From positions 682,001-746,000 of the forward strand of contig OZ219862.1 in the NCBI GenBank assembly GCA_964291445.2: a stretch of 64,000 nt of DNA, in the 5' to 3' direction. This document shows, piece by piece, positions 45,747 to 54,445 of this stretch; positions within the stretch are counted from its first letter, which is position 1; each line of letters starts with the position of its first letter. The notes beneath the pieces were generated by a model that was given only the letters and a program-made list of their open reading frames with translations, did not search any database and was not told the origin of the DNA. The DNA comes from JAPOXR01 sp964291445. Lineage in GTDB: Bacteria > Pseudomonadota > Alphaproteobacteria > Rhodobacterales > Rhodobacteraceae. The position numbers and the translations under genes are program-made.

Positions 45747-46576
45747 GATGTTGCTTACCCTCCTGCTGAACTGCGAATGGCCATCGGACCCGGACAGGCC
45801 GTCGGGAAAGCCGGGCCAGGATGAAGCGCACAGTGCCGGACCGTTTCCGGAATGGAGCCGGCAGAAATTGTCGCAGCGGGCGGCCGCGACACCCTCGCGT
45901 TCGGACCCGCCTTGACCGGATGCTCGTTGCCGGGTGGACGCCGCTTCCAATCGCCGCCTTGTTGCTTGTTTGTTCTTCACTTGTCAAGGGCCATGATTCC
46001 TGAACGCCGCATTTTTGTTCACCATCGCCAGACAACCGGTTCAACGATGTAACGAAGGAAAAATTCAATCGGGTTTCGATGGCAGTTGGGCATGACCAGA
46101 TTGGAGACCACAATGAAATGGACGAGGACACCAGACGCGACGTCCGTGCCGGCATTGCGTCCGGTGCCCACATTGCACCCGGGCGCTCAATTCGGGCGGC
46201 AGCAGGTTCTGGGTGGCGAGGAGATCAAAGGGGGATTTGGAAGTCGGCGGCGAGGTGTGCCGGGAGCGGTTATGGGGCACCGGAAAATGCAAGGGCGTAG
46301 GTGGTGCCGACACCTGTTCCACCCGCTACCTGGCAGAAGGCCGGACGCTTCTTTGGCCAGTGGTGAATGGCGCGGGCCGTGAGCCTCGGATGCCCGTGAA
46401 TGGTGGCCCATCCGACCTGGCGCGAAAGCGGCGCCTGTCGGCGCATTGTCGAGAATTGAACCTGCAGATTTGCTTTGGATTCCCCGTGACCGGCATCCTG
46501 GCCAGTGTCATGGAAAATCCGGGACGGGTGTTTTGTCCCGGGGAGTATTCGGCGTAGCGGAAGGGTCCGGACGTGA
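45747..46576. other. Gene-poor region upstream of priA
   Basis: About 830 bp with only short open frames on both strands, none resembling a known protein. I see no tRNA or repeat. It separates priA from the transporter gene, which reads toward it. Confidence 0.45.
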
Positions 46577-47605
46577 TCACCCCCGGCCATTATCGTCCTG
46601 CTTGCCGTCAGGTGAGCTATTGTCCAACTTGCCGTCACGTGATTTGCCCTTGCGCCGCGCCCGAAGCATGGCGCCGATATTCGGCGAGGTGGCGGCACCT
46701 GCGCGGGTCCGGGTGCGAAGGACCGGCGTGTTCTCCGAGCGGCCGCCCAGGCTTTCCCGGATCACGACATAGAGGCCGGACGCGATAATCACCGCCGCGC
46801 CAAGCCCTGTCATGCGATCAGGAACTTCGGCAAAGACCAGGAAACCCAACCCAGCACCCCAGATGATCTGCGAATACTGGATAGGTGCAATCGTCGCGGC
46901 ATCTCCGAGCCTGTGGGCGGCAATGATGCACAGCCCGCCGCCAAAGCCGAGACCGGCAACCAGTGCAAAAAGTCCCAAATGTTCAATCGGCACCGGGCGA
47001 TAGACAAAGGGCAGGATCGCGCCCATCAGCACGACATTGGTCATCATTGGATAGAGCATGAGCACGGCGGCGCGCTCCTCGCGTCCAACCTTCCGGGTGA
47101 TGACCGAGACCACCGCGCTTCCGGCCGCCGCGGCGAGTGCGGCAAAATGACCGGCCGTCAGCGGCTCGACACCGGGGCGCAGGACGATCAGCACGCCGGC
47201 AAGTCCCAGCAGAACCGCGGCCCAGCGGTGGACTCCAACCTTCTCGCCCAGCACCGGAATTGACAGGATGGTGATCAGGAACGGAGCAGCAAAGATGAAT
47301 GCGTAGACCTGCGCCATCGGAAGAACCGAAAATGCGAAGAAGGCCGAGGTGGCGGCGATGACGCCGGCGCAGGTCCGCACGGCCACCCAGCCAGGATTGC
47401 GCGGCCTAAGCGTGCCTGCATCCTTGTCCCGCAGCAACATGAGCGTGGCCAGCGGGAAGCTGAACATAACGCTGAAGAACAGGATCTGGAACGGCGTGTA
47501 ATCGGCACCAAGGAACTTGATCACCGCGTCATGCGTCGAAAACGCAGCAAATCCCAGGAACGCGAACAGGACTCCCCTGAGACCAGTTGGTCGGACCTCG
47601 CTCAT
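46577..47605 (-). CDS. EamA/DMT-family transporter
   Basis: The 342-residue inner-membrane protein has ten predicted hydrophobic helices in two EamA repeats, starting LRGVLFAFLGFAAFSTHDAV and including MAQVYAFIFAAPFLITILSI and APIQYSQIIWGAGLGFLVFA. Members export amino acids or other metabolites; the substrate cannot be told. The C-terminus (RARRKGKSRDGKLD and beyond) is hydrophilic and disordered, perhaps a run-on. ATG 47605 was chosen; the frame upstream is open but hydrophilic and unlike the family. Confidence 0.85.
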   Translation of the reverse strand: MSEVRPTGLRGVLFAFLGFAAFSTHDAVIKFLGADYTPFQILFFSVMFSFPLATLMLLRDKDAGTLRPRNPGWVAVRTCAGVIAATSAFFAFSVLPMAQVYAFIFAAPFLITILSIPVLGEKVGVHRWAAVLLGLAGVLIVLRPGVEPLTAGHFAALAAAAGSAVVSVITRKVGREERAAVLMLYPMMTNVVLMGAILPFVYRPVPIEHLGLFALVAGLGFGGGLCIIAAHRLGDAATIAPIQYSQIIWGAGLGFLVFAEVPDRMTGLGAAVIIASGLYVVIRESLGGRSENTPVLRTRTRAGAATSPNIGAMLRARRKGKSRDGKLDNSSPDGKQDDNGRG

Positions 47606-48070
47606 GACCCGTAACCCGGTCTGTTGACGATCGGCCCGACCCCGACCGCAGGCCTGACACCGGTCGTCTTGCCGTGTTTGCCGGCGTGGTGGCGGCGGGC
47701 CATCGACGTGACCGGGCAACCCGCTTCGGACCAGCCGGTGGTCTTGCGGAGTTCCACCGCGACGTCGGAGCCGATGCCGCCGGCAGTAAGACGGAGAGAA
47801 GGCAGGTTACGCATCGCAATGCATTCCGGGGGGTTGGACAGGCGCCGCCTAACCCGGCGCAATTTCAGCGTCAAGGCGCACATTGCCTGACACGACGATG
47901 TGGTGCCAGTCCGGGGAACAGGCAGGTTCCGATTCGACGCCACCTCGACGGATGCCGAGGGGTGGACGAAATGGCCCTGAATGTGAATCCTCGGCTATTC
48001 CATCCATCCTGCACATCATGTAGAAGCAATTGCTGAAGCAGTTCCCTGTCCGATCAACCTGGTTGGCCCA
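47606..48070. other. Intergenic region before fsa
   Basis: About 465 bp lie between the divergent transporter and fsa genes, containing both promoters. No gene or clear operator was recognised. Confidence 0.45.
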
Positions 48071-48724
48071 ATGCAGTTTTTTGTCGATACCGCGGACACG
48101 GCAGCGATCGCGGAACTCTCCGAAATGGGAATCCTGGATGGTGTGACCACCAATCCGACACTGGTTCTCAAATCCGGCAAGGATCCGAAGGTGGTGATCG
48201 GCGAGATTTGCCGGATCACCGAGGGCAAGCCGGTCAGCGCCGAGGTATTTGCGACCGATTGCGACGGCATGGTCGCCGAGGGGCGCGAACTGGCGGCGAT
48301 TGCCGACAATGTCGTGGTCAAGGTCCCGCTGACATGGGACGGGCTGAAGGCGTGCGAGCGTCTCGGGCGCGAGGCCATACCGTGCAATGTCACCTTGTGC
48401 TTCAGTGCGAACCAGGCATTGCTGGCGGCGAAGGTTGGCGCAGCATATATCAGCCCCTTCATCGGCCGCCTGGATGATCTCGGCAGCGAGGGGATGGAGC
48501 TGATCAGCGACATCAGGGACATCTACGACAACTACGATTACGGGACCCAGATCCTGGCCGCATCCATCCGATCACCGCTGCATGTCACCCAGGCCGCGCT
48601 TGCCGGCGCCGATGTTGCCACCATTCCACCATCCGTCATAACCAGGCTTGCCTCGCATCCCCTGACCGACTCCGGTCTGGCAAGTTTCGTGGCCGATGCC
48701 GCCAGGATCGGCAAGATCGTCTGA
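48071..48724 (+). CDS. fsa: Fructose-6-phosphate aldolase / transaldolase-like protein
   Basis: The 217-residue class I aldolase barrel starts MQFFVDTADTAAIAELSEMG and has GVTTNPTLVLKSG, the Schiff-base lysine in NVVVKVPLTWDGL, and GAAYISPFIGRLDD. The length fits the short FSA/TalC group rather than the 320-residue transaldolase B. Which reaction it uses (F6P cleavage or dihydroxyacetone transfer) is not fixed by sequence here. It is followed by the DUF484 gene, the usual neighbour. Confidence 0.92.
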   Translation: MQFFVDTADTAAIAELSEMGILDGVTTNPTLVLKSGKDPKVVIGEICRITEGKPVSAEVFATDCDGMVAEGRELAAIADNVVVKVPLTWDGLKACERLGREAIPCNVTLCFSANQALLAAKVGAAYISPFIGRLDDLGSEGMELISDIRDIYDNYDYGTQILAASIRSPLHVTQAALAGADVATIPPSVITRLASHPLTDSGLASFVADAARIGKIV

Positions 48725-48746
48725 CCAGCTGCCGGAAGGAAGACTA

Positions 48747-49460
48747 TTGACTCAATCCGAACATCCAACGGTATCGGGCTTGGCCGAGTTGCGAGAGCAG
48801 ATCATCGCCAATCCCGGAATTGTTCTTGACGACAGCAAGGTGTTGCAGGCGCTGGCATCGGTCGAAAACCAAAAGCTGGGCACCAATGTCATAGACGGCC
48901 GCGGGCTGGCCATACGCAAGCTCGAGGAAAGACTGATTTCCATCGAGGCCGACAACCAGGCCCTGGCGAACATTCTCCGGGAAAACGACGATGCGATGAC
49001 CGAGGCCCTGCAGGCGGCGCTGATTCTCATCGACACCACCAGTGCGGCCCGATTGCGGGTCGTCCTGGCCAGCGAGTTGCCGCGGCTGCTGCGGCTCGGA
49101 AGCATTGTCCTGCTTCTTGACGGCACCGTGAAACACGGATTTGACCGGATCCAGGGCGGCCCGGTCCGCAGCATCAAGACTGCCGCCGCCCGCGATGACT
49201 ACCTGGCGCCGGTCCAGGAGCGGCCCGGCAAGGTGCTCCTGCGACCGGTCCGGACCGCCCTGCCGGCGGTCTACGGAAAGGGAGGCCCGGTAATCCGCTC
49301 GGAGGCTGTGCTGCCGTTTTCACACGGCGAGGCCGGTTTGGTTGGCGTGCTGGTTCTGGGGTCGGAAAAGCCGGGACATTTCCAGCCCAACATGTCGACC
49401 ACGCTGCTGGAATTCTTCCGCGACGTCTTCACGAGAAAGGCGATCGAACTGGCGCAATGA
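48747..49460 (+). CDS. DUF484 family protein
   Basis: The 237-residue cytosolic protein has the DUF484 pattern: LREQIIANPGIVLDDSKVLQ followed by a coiled coil and a GAF-like domain ending VGVLVLGSEKPGHFQPNMST. The function is unknown. The start is taken as TTG 48747, with GGAAGGA about 6 nt upstream; the longer frame would overlap fsa by 29 nt. Its stop overlaps the xerC ATG (ATGA). The fsa-DUF484-xerC order is common in alphaproteobacteria. Confidence 0.85.
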   Translation: MTQSEHPTVSGLAELREQIIANPGIVLDDSKVLQALASVENQKLGTNVIDGRGLAIRKLEERLISIEADNQALANILRENDDAMTEALQAALILIDTTSAARLRVVLASELPRLLRLGSIVLLLDGTVKHGFDRIQGGPVRSIKTAAARDDYLAPVQERPGKVLLRPVRTALPAVYGKGGPVIRSEAVLPFSHGEAGLVGVLVLGSEKPGHFQPNMSTTLLEFFRDVFTRKAIELAQ

Positions 49461-50371
49461 CCGCAACCGCCGAGGTCCCGGCCAGGCTGATCGGCCGCTG
49501 GTTGTCCGACAAATCCGTGCTGGAGGGCGTCTCCGACAACACGATCACCGCCTACCGCCGCGATGTCATGGCATTCCTGCAGTTCCTGTCGATCCATTCC
49601 GGCAACGAGCCGGGCCTGGAGCTGGCCAGGTCGGCTGGCCGCAGCGATGTCAGGGCGTGGATGGCGCAGCAGCGGCGGCAGGGCCTGTCCCCGAGATCGC
49701 TGGCCCGCAAACTATCATCGGTGAAGGAATTCTACCGCTGGCTTGGCCGGCAACACGGGTTCGACCCGACGGAACTCCTGGTAATTCCGGCGCCCAGATT
49801 CACCAGAAGCCTGCCGCGCCCGATCGGCGAGGAGTCGGCGCGTGAACTGATACGGCGCCTCGGCGACCAGCCGGGTGCCGGCTGGATACCGGCCCGGAAC
49901 CAGGCCATCGCCTGCCTCCTGTACGGGTGCGGGTTGCGGGTATCGGAGGCGCTCGACCTGTCATGGACCGACCAGCCGCTTCCCGAAATGCTGCATGTCA
50001 CGGGCAAGGGGGGGAAGGATCGCATCGTTCCGGTCATCCCGGCGGCCAGGCAGGCAGTTCAGCTCTATGCCGATCTTTGTCCGCATCCGGCCTCGGGCCC
50101 GCTGTTTGTCGGTGTCCGCGGCGGCAAGCTCAATGCGCGGGTGGTGCGCAAATTCATGGAGGGTGTTCGAATCGGGCTCGGCCTGCCGCCGACCGCCACC
50201 CCGCATGCGCTGCGCCACTCCTTTGCCACCCACCTCCTGAAGGCCGGCGGCGATTTGCGGGTCATACAGGAACTGCTCGGTCACGCTTCGCTTTCGACAA
50301 CCCAGGTCTATACCGAGGTCGAGAAGGGGCACCTCATGGAGGTCTACCGCAACGCCCACCCCCGGGCCTGA
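49457..50371 (+). CDS. xerC: Site-specific tyrosine recombinase XerC
   Basis: The 304-residue recombinase resolves chromosome dimers at dif with XerD. It has the N-terminal SAM-like core-binding domain (DNTITAYRRDVMAFLQFL). The catalytic domain holds the tyrosine-recombinase residues in CGLRVSEALDL, HALRHSFATHLL and LLGHASLSTTQVYTE (Arg, His-x-x-Arg, His, Tyr). The ATG overlaps the DUF484 stop. The terminal codons (YRNAHPRA) are duplicated downstream as non-coding DNA. Confidence 0.95.
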   Translation: MTATAEVPARLIGRWLSDKSVLEGVSDNTITAYRRDVMAFLQFLSIHSGNEPGLELARSAGRSDVRAWMAQQRRQGLSPRSLARKLSSVKEFYRWLGRQHGFDPTELLVIPAPRFTRSLPRPIGEESARELIRRLGDQPGAGWIPARNQAIACLLYGCGLRVSEALDLSWTDQPLPEMLHVTGKGGKDRIVPVIPAARQAVQLYADLCPHPASGPLFVGVRGGKLNARVVRKFMEGVRIGLGLPPTATPHALRHSFATHLLKAGGDLRVIQELLGHASLSTTQVYTEVEKGHLMEVYRNAHPRA

Positions 50372-50427
50372 AGCGGGTCAGAAATCCCGTCCGCAATACC
50401 CATCCCCGGGCCTGAAGCGTGGGTCAG
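50347..50427. repeat. Imperfect tandem duplication at the 3' end of xerC
   Basis: CCGCAACGCCCACCCCCGGG (from 50347) recurs as CCGCAATACCCATCCCCGGG (from 50391), period 44 bp, both followed by CCTGAAGC. The second copy lies after the stop. Only two full copies are present; a third weak match (GCCCCGGGG) is near 50449. Confidence 0.75.
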
Positions 50428-50467
50428 GGCTTCCTTCTTCACCGCCCAGCCCCGGGGTTGCGGCGGA

Positions 50468-51025
50468 TCAGGATTCGCGGGCTTCCGGATCCGACGCCAC
50501 CAGCAGGCATGCCGCCAGCCATTTCCTGCCATCATCATGGATTGCCGGTTTTTCGCCGCGCCATCGCTCGTAGAGCCGATGCGGCGCAGGCCTGTTCTCC
50601 CCGAGACAGGCAATGCACTCCGCGGTCTCGCCGGCAAACCGGCGCAACCTGGCGATCCGGTTGGCCCGGTAGGTCTCCCGGTGCCGCGCCTCCATCCGCA
50701 TGTGATAGAGCGAACTTCGTGCCTGCGGGGCGATGTCGATCGAGTCCAGGGACCCGTCCGCGGCCTGCCATTGCCCGAGGGCGAGCCGGTAGAATCGCCT
50801 GGCTGGCCGCTCGGCGCCGCACAGGCGCAGGGCAAATCCGACATTGGCCGTGCTTGCTGCCCGTCGGGGGTCGGTGTCGTCAAACTGCAGCAAAGCGATG
50901 ATGTCGGCCAGCAGCATTTGCAGGATGGCGCGACGCCGGCCGCGGCGGCGATAATTGCGATTGGCCGATTCCTGCAAGTGTTCCCAGTAGAGGTCGCAGC
51001 GGCGCCAGCCGCTGCCTCGCGCCAT
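50468..51025 (-). CDS. Hypothetical protein with tetratricopeptide-like helices
   Basis: The 185-residue product is not one I can name. It is basic and helical, with TPR-like segments (FALRLCGAERPARRFYRLAL, GSLDSIDIAPQ) and a CIACLGENRPAPHRLYERW stretch; there is no signal peptide. ATG 51025 is 23 nt after the livF stop, so it may be the last gene of the transporter operon. The longer frame to 51211 lies inside livF and is not used. Confidence 0.55.
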   Translation of the reverse strand: MARGSGWRRCDLYWEHLQESANRNYRRRGRRRAILQMLLADIIALLQFDDTDPRRAASTANVGFALRLCGAERPARRFYRLALGQWQAADGSLDSIDIAPQARSSLYHMRMEARHRETYRANRIARLRRFAGETAECIACLGENRPAPHRLYERWRGEKPAIHDDGRKWLAACLLVASDPEARES

Positions 51026-51047
51026 GCGCCACTGTCGCTGGCGGTCG

Positions 51048-51755
51048 CTAGATGCCAAGATAGGCCGCCCGGACATGGTCGTCATCATGTAGTCTGGCCG
51101 CCTCCCCCTCCAGGACAACGCGGCCATTCTCCAGCACATAGGCGTGATCGGCCAGCTTGAGGGCCAGTTCGGCATTCTGCTCCACCAGCACCACTGGAAC
51201 CCCCCGGTCACGGATTTGCCGAATGATCACGGCAATCTCGTCGACCACCACCGGGGCCAGCCCCATCGACGGCTCGTCCATGAGCAGCAGCTTCGGCCTC
51301 GCCATCAATGCCCGGCCAATGGCCAGCATCTGCTGTTCGCCGCCGGACAGGTTGCGGGCATTGCGGGTACGTCGGGCCTGCAGGTTGGGAAAGGTCCGGT
51401 AGAGATCTTCGAGATCGCCGGCGATGCCCTCCCGGTCCCGGCGCAGGAATGCCCCGGTACGCAGGTTTTCCTCCACGGTCATGCCCGGGAACACCCGGCG
51501 GCCCTCCGGGACATGGGCGATGCCGCAGCGCACGATCTCCTCGGGGGCCAGGCCGCTGATCTGCCGGCCGGCAAAGCGGATGTCACCGCCCTTGAGCCTG
51601 GCCAGGCCGGAAATCGCTCGCAACGTGGTCGATTTGCCGGCCCCGTTGGCACCGATGATGGTGACGATGGCGCCGGCCGCCACCGCCAGCGACACCTCCC
51701 GGATGGCCGAAACCTTGCCGAAGGTCACACTGATGCCGCTGACTTCAAGCAGCAT
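51048..51755 (-). CDS. livF: LIV-type ABC transporter ATP-binding protein (LivF-like)
   Basis: The 235-residue ATPase subunit has GANGAGKST (Walker A, residues 35-43), the signature NLSGGEQQMLAIGRALM and LLLMDEPSMGLAP (Walker B). With LivG it energises the importer encoded upstream. The ATG lies inside the last codons of livG (11 nt overlap), consistent with coupled translation. Confidence 0.93.
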   Translation of the reverse strand: MLLEVSGISVTFGKVSAIREVSLAVAAGAIVTIIGANGAGKSTTLRAISGLARLKGGDIRFAGRQISGLAPEEIVRCGIAHVPEGRRVFPGMTVEENLRTGAFLRRDREGIAGDLEDLYRTFPNLQARRTRNARNLSGGEQQMLAIGRALMARPKLLLMDEPSMGLAPVVVDEIAVIIRQIRDRGVPVVLVEQNAELALKLADHAYVLENGRVVLEGEAARLHDDDHVRAAYLGI

Positions 51756-52515
51756 CGACCGAGCTTCCCAGATAGGCCCGGATCACCTCCGGATGCCGAC
51801 GAATCTCCTCCGGATGCCCCTCGGTCAGCAATCTTCCGAAATTCATCACGGTAATCCGGTCACAGATTCCCATGACCGCGTGCATGTCATGCTCGACGAT
51901 GAGGATCGACACGCCGCTGTCCCTGAGCTTGAACATCAGCCGCATCATGGACGAGGTCTCTTCCGGGTTCATGCCGGTAAAGGGCTCGTCGAGCAGCAGG
52001 ATCCTCGGGCCGGCCGCCAGCGCCACCGCCATTCCCAGCGCCCGCTGGTGGCCATGCGACAGGCTGCCGGCCTGGTGTCCGGACAATTCCTGCAAGCCGA
52101 AGAATTCAAGCGTCTCCCGGGCCAGCGCCAGCGCCTGCTGCCGGCGGGCGCGGTCGCGGCCGGCAATTGCCGCCCAGAACCCCGGGGGATGGACCAGATG
52201 CGTGCCGACCAGCGCGTTCTCGATCACCGTCATTTCGGCAAACAGCGTCGAATGCTGGAAGGTCCTGACGATACCCTTGCGGGCCACCAAGTGCATGGGC
52301 AGGCCGGTGATGTTCTCGCCGGCAAAGGCAACCTCGCCGGAGGTTGGCGTGTAGAATCCGGAAATCATGTTGAAGGTGGTGGTCTTGCCGGCACCATTCG
52401 GGCCGATCAGCCCGTGAATCGTGCCTTCCTCGACCGAAAATGTCAGGTGATCAACCGCCTTGAGGCCGCCGAACCGCATCTCCAGCCCCTTGATATCGAG
52501 GAATCCCTCCGCCAT
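51745..52515 (-). CDS. livG: LIV-type ABC transporter ATP-binding protein (LivG-like)
   Basis: The 256-residue ATPase has Walker A GPNGAGKTTTFN, the LivG-type insert with HPPGFWAAIAGRDR, the signature LSHGHQRALGMAVALA in place of LSGGQ, and Walker B ILLLDEPFTGMNPEE. It is the paralogue of the downstream LivF-like subunit. It starts 6 nt after the livM stop. Confidence 0.93.
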   Translation of the reverse strand: MAEGFLDIKGLEMRFGGLKAVDHLTFSVEEGTIHGLIGPNGAGKTTTFNMISGFYTPTSGEVAFAGENITGLPMHLVARKGIVRTFQHSTLFAEMTVIENALVGTHLVHPPGFWAAIAGRDRARRQQALALARETLEFFGLQELSGHQAGSLSHGHQRALGMAVALAAGPRILLLDEPFTGMNPEETSSMMRLMFKLRDSGVSILIVEHDMHAVMGICDRITVMNFGRLLTEGHPEEIRRHPEVIRAYLGSSVDAA

Positions 52516-52521
52516 GGCCGC

Positions 52522-53502
52522 TCAGCCCGATACTCCCATCCGCCGGAGCAGTGGCCAGCGGCGGATGCTCTCGACGATGCCTTCCAGCCCGTTCGGCAGG
52601 AACAGCACCGACATGATCAGGATGATTCCGTAGACCAGCGGTCGGCCCTGTTCGAGGCCGATCTCCCGCAGAACGATCTCGTTCAGTACCGTCAACACCA
52701 CGCAGCCGAGGACCGGTCCGTAGAATGTCGCCGTTCCGCCGACGATCGCCCAGGTGAGCACGAACACCATCTGTTCGATATCGAAGCTGTTTGGGTTGAT
52801 GGTGCCGATGTAATGGGCGAGCAATGCACCGGCCAGGCCGGCAAAACCCGATGCGATGACGAAGGCCCTGGTGCGCCAGGCGCGGACATCGATTCCGGCG
52901 GCCTGGGCCAGCATGTCCTGCCAGTGAACCGCATGAAAGGTCAGGCCGACCGGTGAACGCTCGATCCGCCACATGATCCACAGACAGATCACGACCACCA
53001 CCATGCTGAAATAGTAGTAGCTGACCGGCTCGAAGAAATCGAACTGCCAGATGATGATGTCGAAATCGGGCATCGGATCAATCTGCTTGATACCCTTGGG
53101 GCCACCGAAGGGATCGCGGAACCGCTTCCAGAGCAGGCGGATGATTTCGCCGGCGGCGAACGACCCGATCAGGAAGTAGAATCCCTTCATCCGGAACAGC
53201 GGAAAGCTGAGTCCGTAGGCAATTACCGCCGAGGTCAACCCGCCGAGCAGCATGGCCAGCGGCACCGGGATCCCGATCTCCTTGGAATAGATGGCCGAGG
53301 CATAGGCACCTACCCCCATGATCACCACGTGGCCGAGCGACCATTCACCGGTCAGGGTCAGCAGGCGGTAGGATGCCACAACTAGGATGTTGATGGTCAG
53401 GAAGACCAGGATTTCCTGTTGCGAAAAACTCAGGCCGAATGGCAGGAGCAGCAGCACGACCAGGAAACCGGCCGCGGTCAGCGCTGTCGTGGCCCTATGC
53501 AC
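52522..53502 (-). CDS. livM: LIV-type ABC transporter permease (LivM-like)
   Basis: The 326-residue inner-membrane permease has about ten hydrophobic helices and the LivM cytosolic loop AAGIDVRAWRTRAFVIASGF with GLAGALLAHYIG after it. Start appears to be GTG 53502, overlapping the livH stop by 8 nt; no nearby ATG is in frame. It pairs with LivH. Confidence 0.92.
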   Translation of the reverse strand: MHRATTALTAAGFLVVLLLLPFGLSFSQQEILVFLTINILVVASYRLLTLTGEWSLGHVVIMGVGAYASAIYSKEIGIPVPLAMLLGGLTSAVIAYGLSFPLFRMKGFYFLIGSFAAGEIIRLLWKRFRDPFGGPKGIKQIDPMPDFDIIIWQFDFFEPVSYYYFSMVVVVICLWIMWRIERSPVGLTFHAVHWQDMLAQAAGIDVRAWRTRAFVIASGFAGLAGALLAHYIGTINPNSFDIEQMVFVLTWAIVGGTATFYGPVLGCVVLTVLNEIVLREIGLEQGRPLVYGIILIMSVLFLPNGLEGIVESIRRWPLLRRMGVSG

Positions 53503-54364
53503 GTTCGGCAGACCCGAACAATCCGGTCGGCCTGATGATCAGGACCAGCAGCATGAGTGACAGCCCGACCACGTCGGCAATGACGCCGTCCCAGAAGGTG
53601 GTGACGACGGTATGAACGACCGCATAGGCAACGGATGCCACCACCGCCCCTTCAAGCGATCCGACGCCGCCGACGATGATGACGATGAAGGCGGCCACGA
53701 TCACCGAATGTCCCATATGCGGATTGACAGAGGTCAGCGGCGCAGTCAGCGCACCGGCGATGCCGGCCAGCGCCGCGCCGATGAACATGGCGATCATCGA
53801 GGCCTGGCGCACCGAGATGCCCTGCAGCGACGCCGCCTCCGGATCCTGGGCGCTGGCCCGCAGCGCCCAGCCGAACCGGGTCCGCTTCAGGAACAGCCAC
53901 AGCAGCGACAGGAAACCGATCGACGCCAGGATCACCGTCAGCCGCTGTACCGGAAGTCGGACCTTGTCGGAAAACTCGATCACAGCCTGCGTCACCGGCG
54001 GCACATGCTCCATGCGGACACCGAACCAGATCGACACCAACGCCTGCATCACCAGCAGAAATCCGATCGACGCCACCAGGCCGGCCAGCGGATTGTCCCT
54101 CAGCGGCCCGAACATGGACAACTGCATCAGGAGACCGATGCAACCGACGAAGATCAGCCCGATCGCCGCCACCAGGACATAGGGGAGGCTCGCCTCGGTA
54201 TAGAGCGCCACTACCACATAGGCGCCGAGCATGAACAACTCGCCATGGGCGAAATTGATGACGCCCATGACACCGAATATCAATACCAGCCCGACCGCGA
54301 CCAGGGACAGATAGGCCGCGGCATACAATGAATTCAGGCCGGTCTGTGCCAACAACTCCAGCAT
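53495..54364 (-). CDS. livH: LIV-type ABC transporter permease (LivH-like)
   Basis: The 289-residue permease starts with LLAQTGLNSLYAAAYLSLVA and has GVMGVINFAHGELFMLGAYV, the EAA-like coupling segment LRASAQDPEAASLQGISV and GGVGSLEGAVVAS, as in LivH. It lies 81 nt downstream of the binding-protein gene in the same direction. Confidence 0.93.
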   Translation of the reverse strand: MLELLAQTGLNSLYAAAYLSLVAVGLVLIFGVMGVINFAHGELFMLGAYVVVALYTEASLPYVLVAAIGLIFVGCIGLLMQLSMFGPLRDNPLAGLVASIGFLLVMQALVSIWFGVRMEHVPPVTQAVIEFSDKVRLPVQRLTVILASIGFLSLLWLFLKRTRFGWALRASAQDPEAASLQGISVRQASMIAMFIGAALAGIAGALTAPLTSVNPHMGHSVIVAAFIVIIVGGVGSLEGAVVASVAYAVVHTVVTTFWDGVIADVVGLSLMLLVLIIRPTGLFGSAERA

Positions 54365-54445
54365 TCAGCCTCGCAGTACAAGCCGGCACAGACCGCCGTT
54401 TCCTGCCGCTCCGGAACGGAGCGGGGTCATCGAGTCAGCGCCGGA

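Noticed and set aside
45747..46576. Genes upstream of priA
   Set aside because: Open frames are overlapping on both strands, short and without recognisable features.
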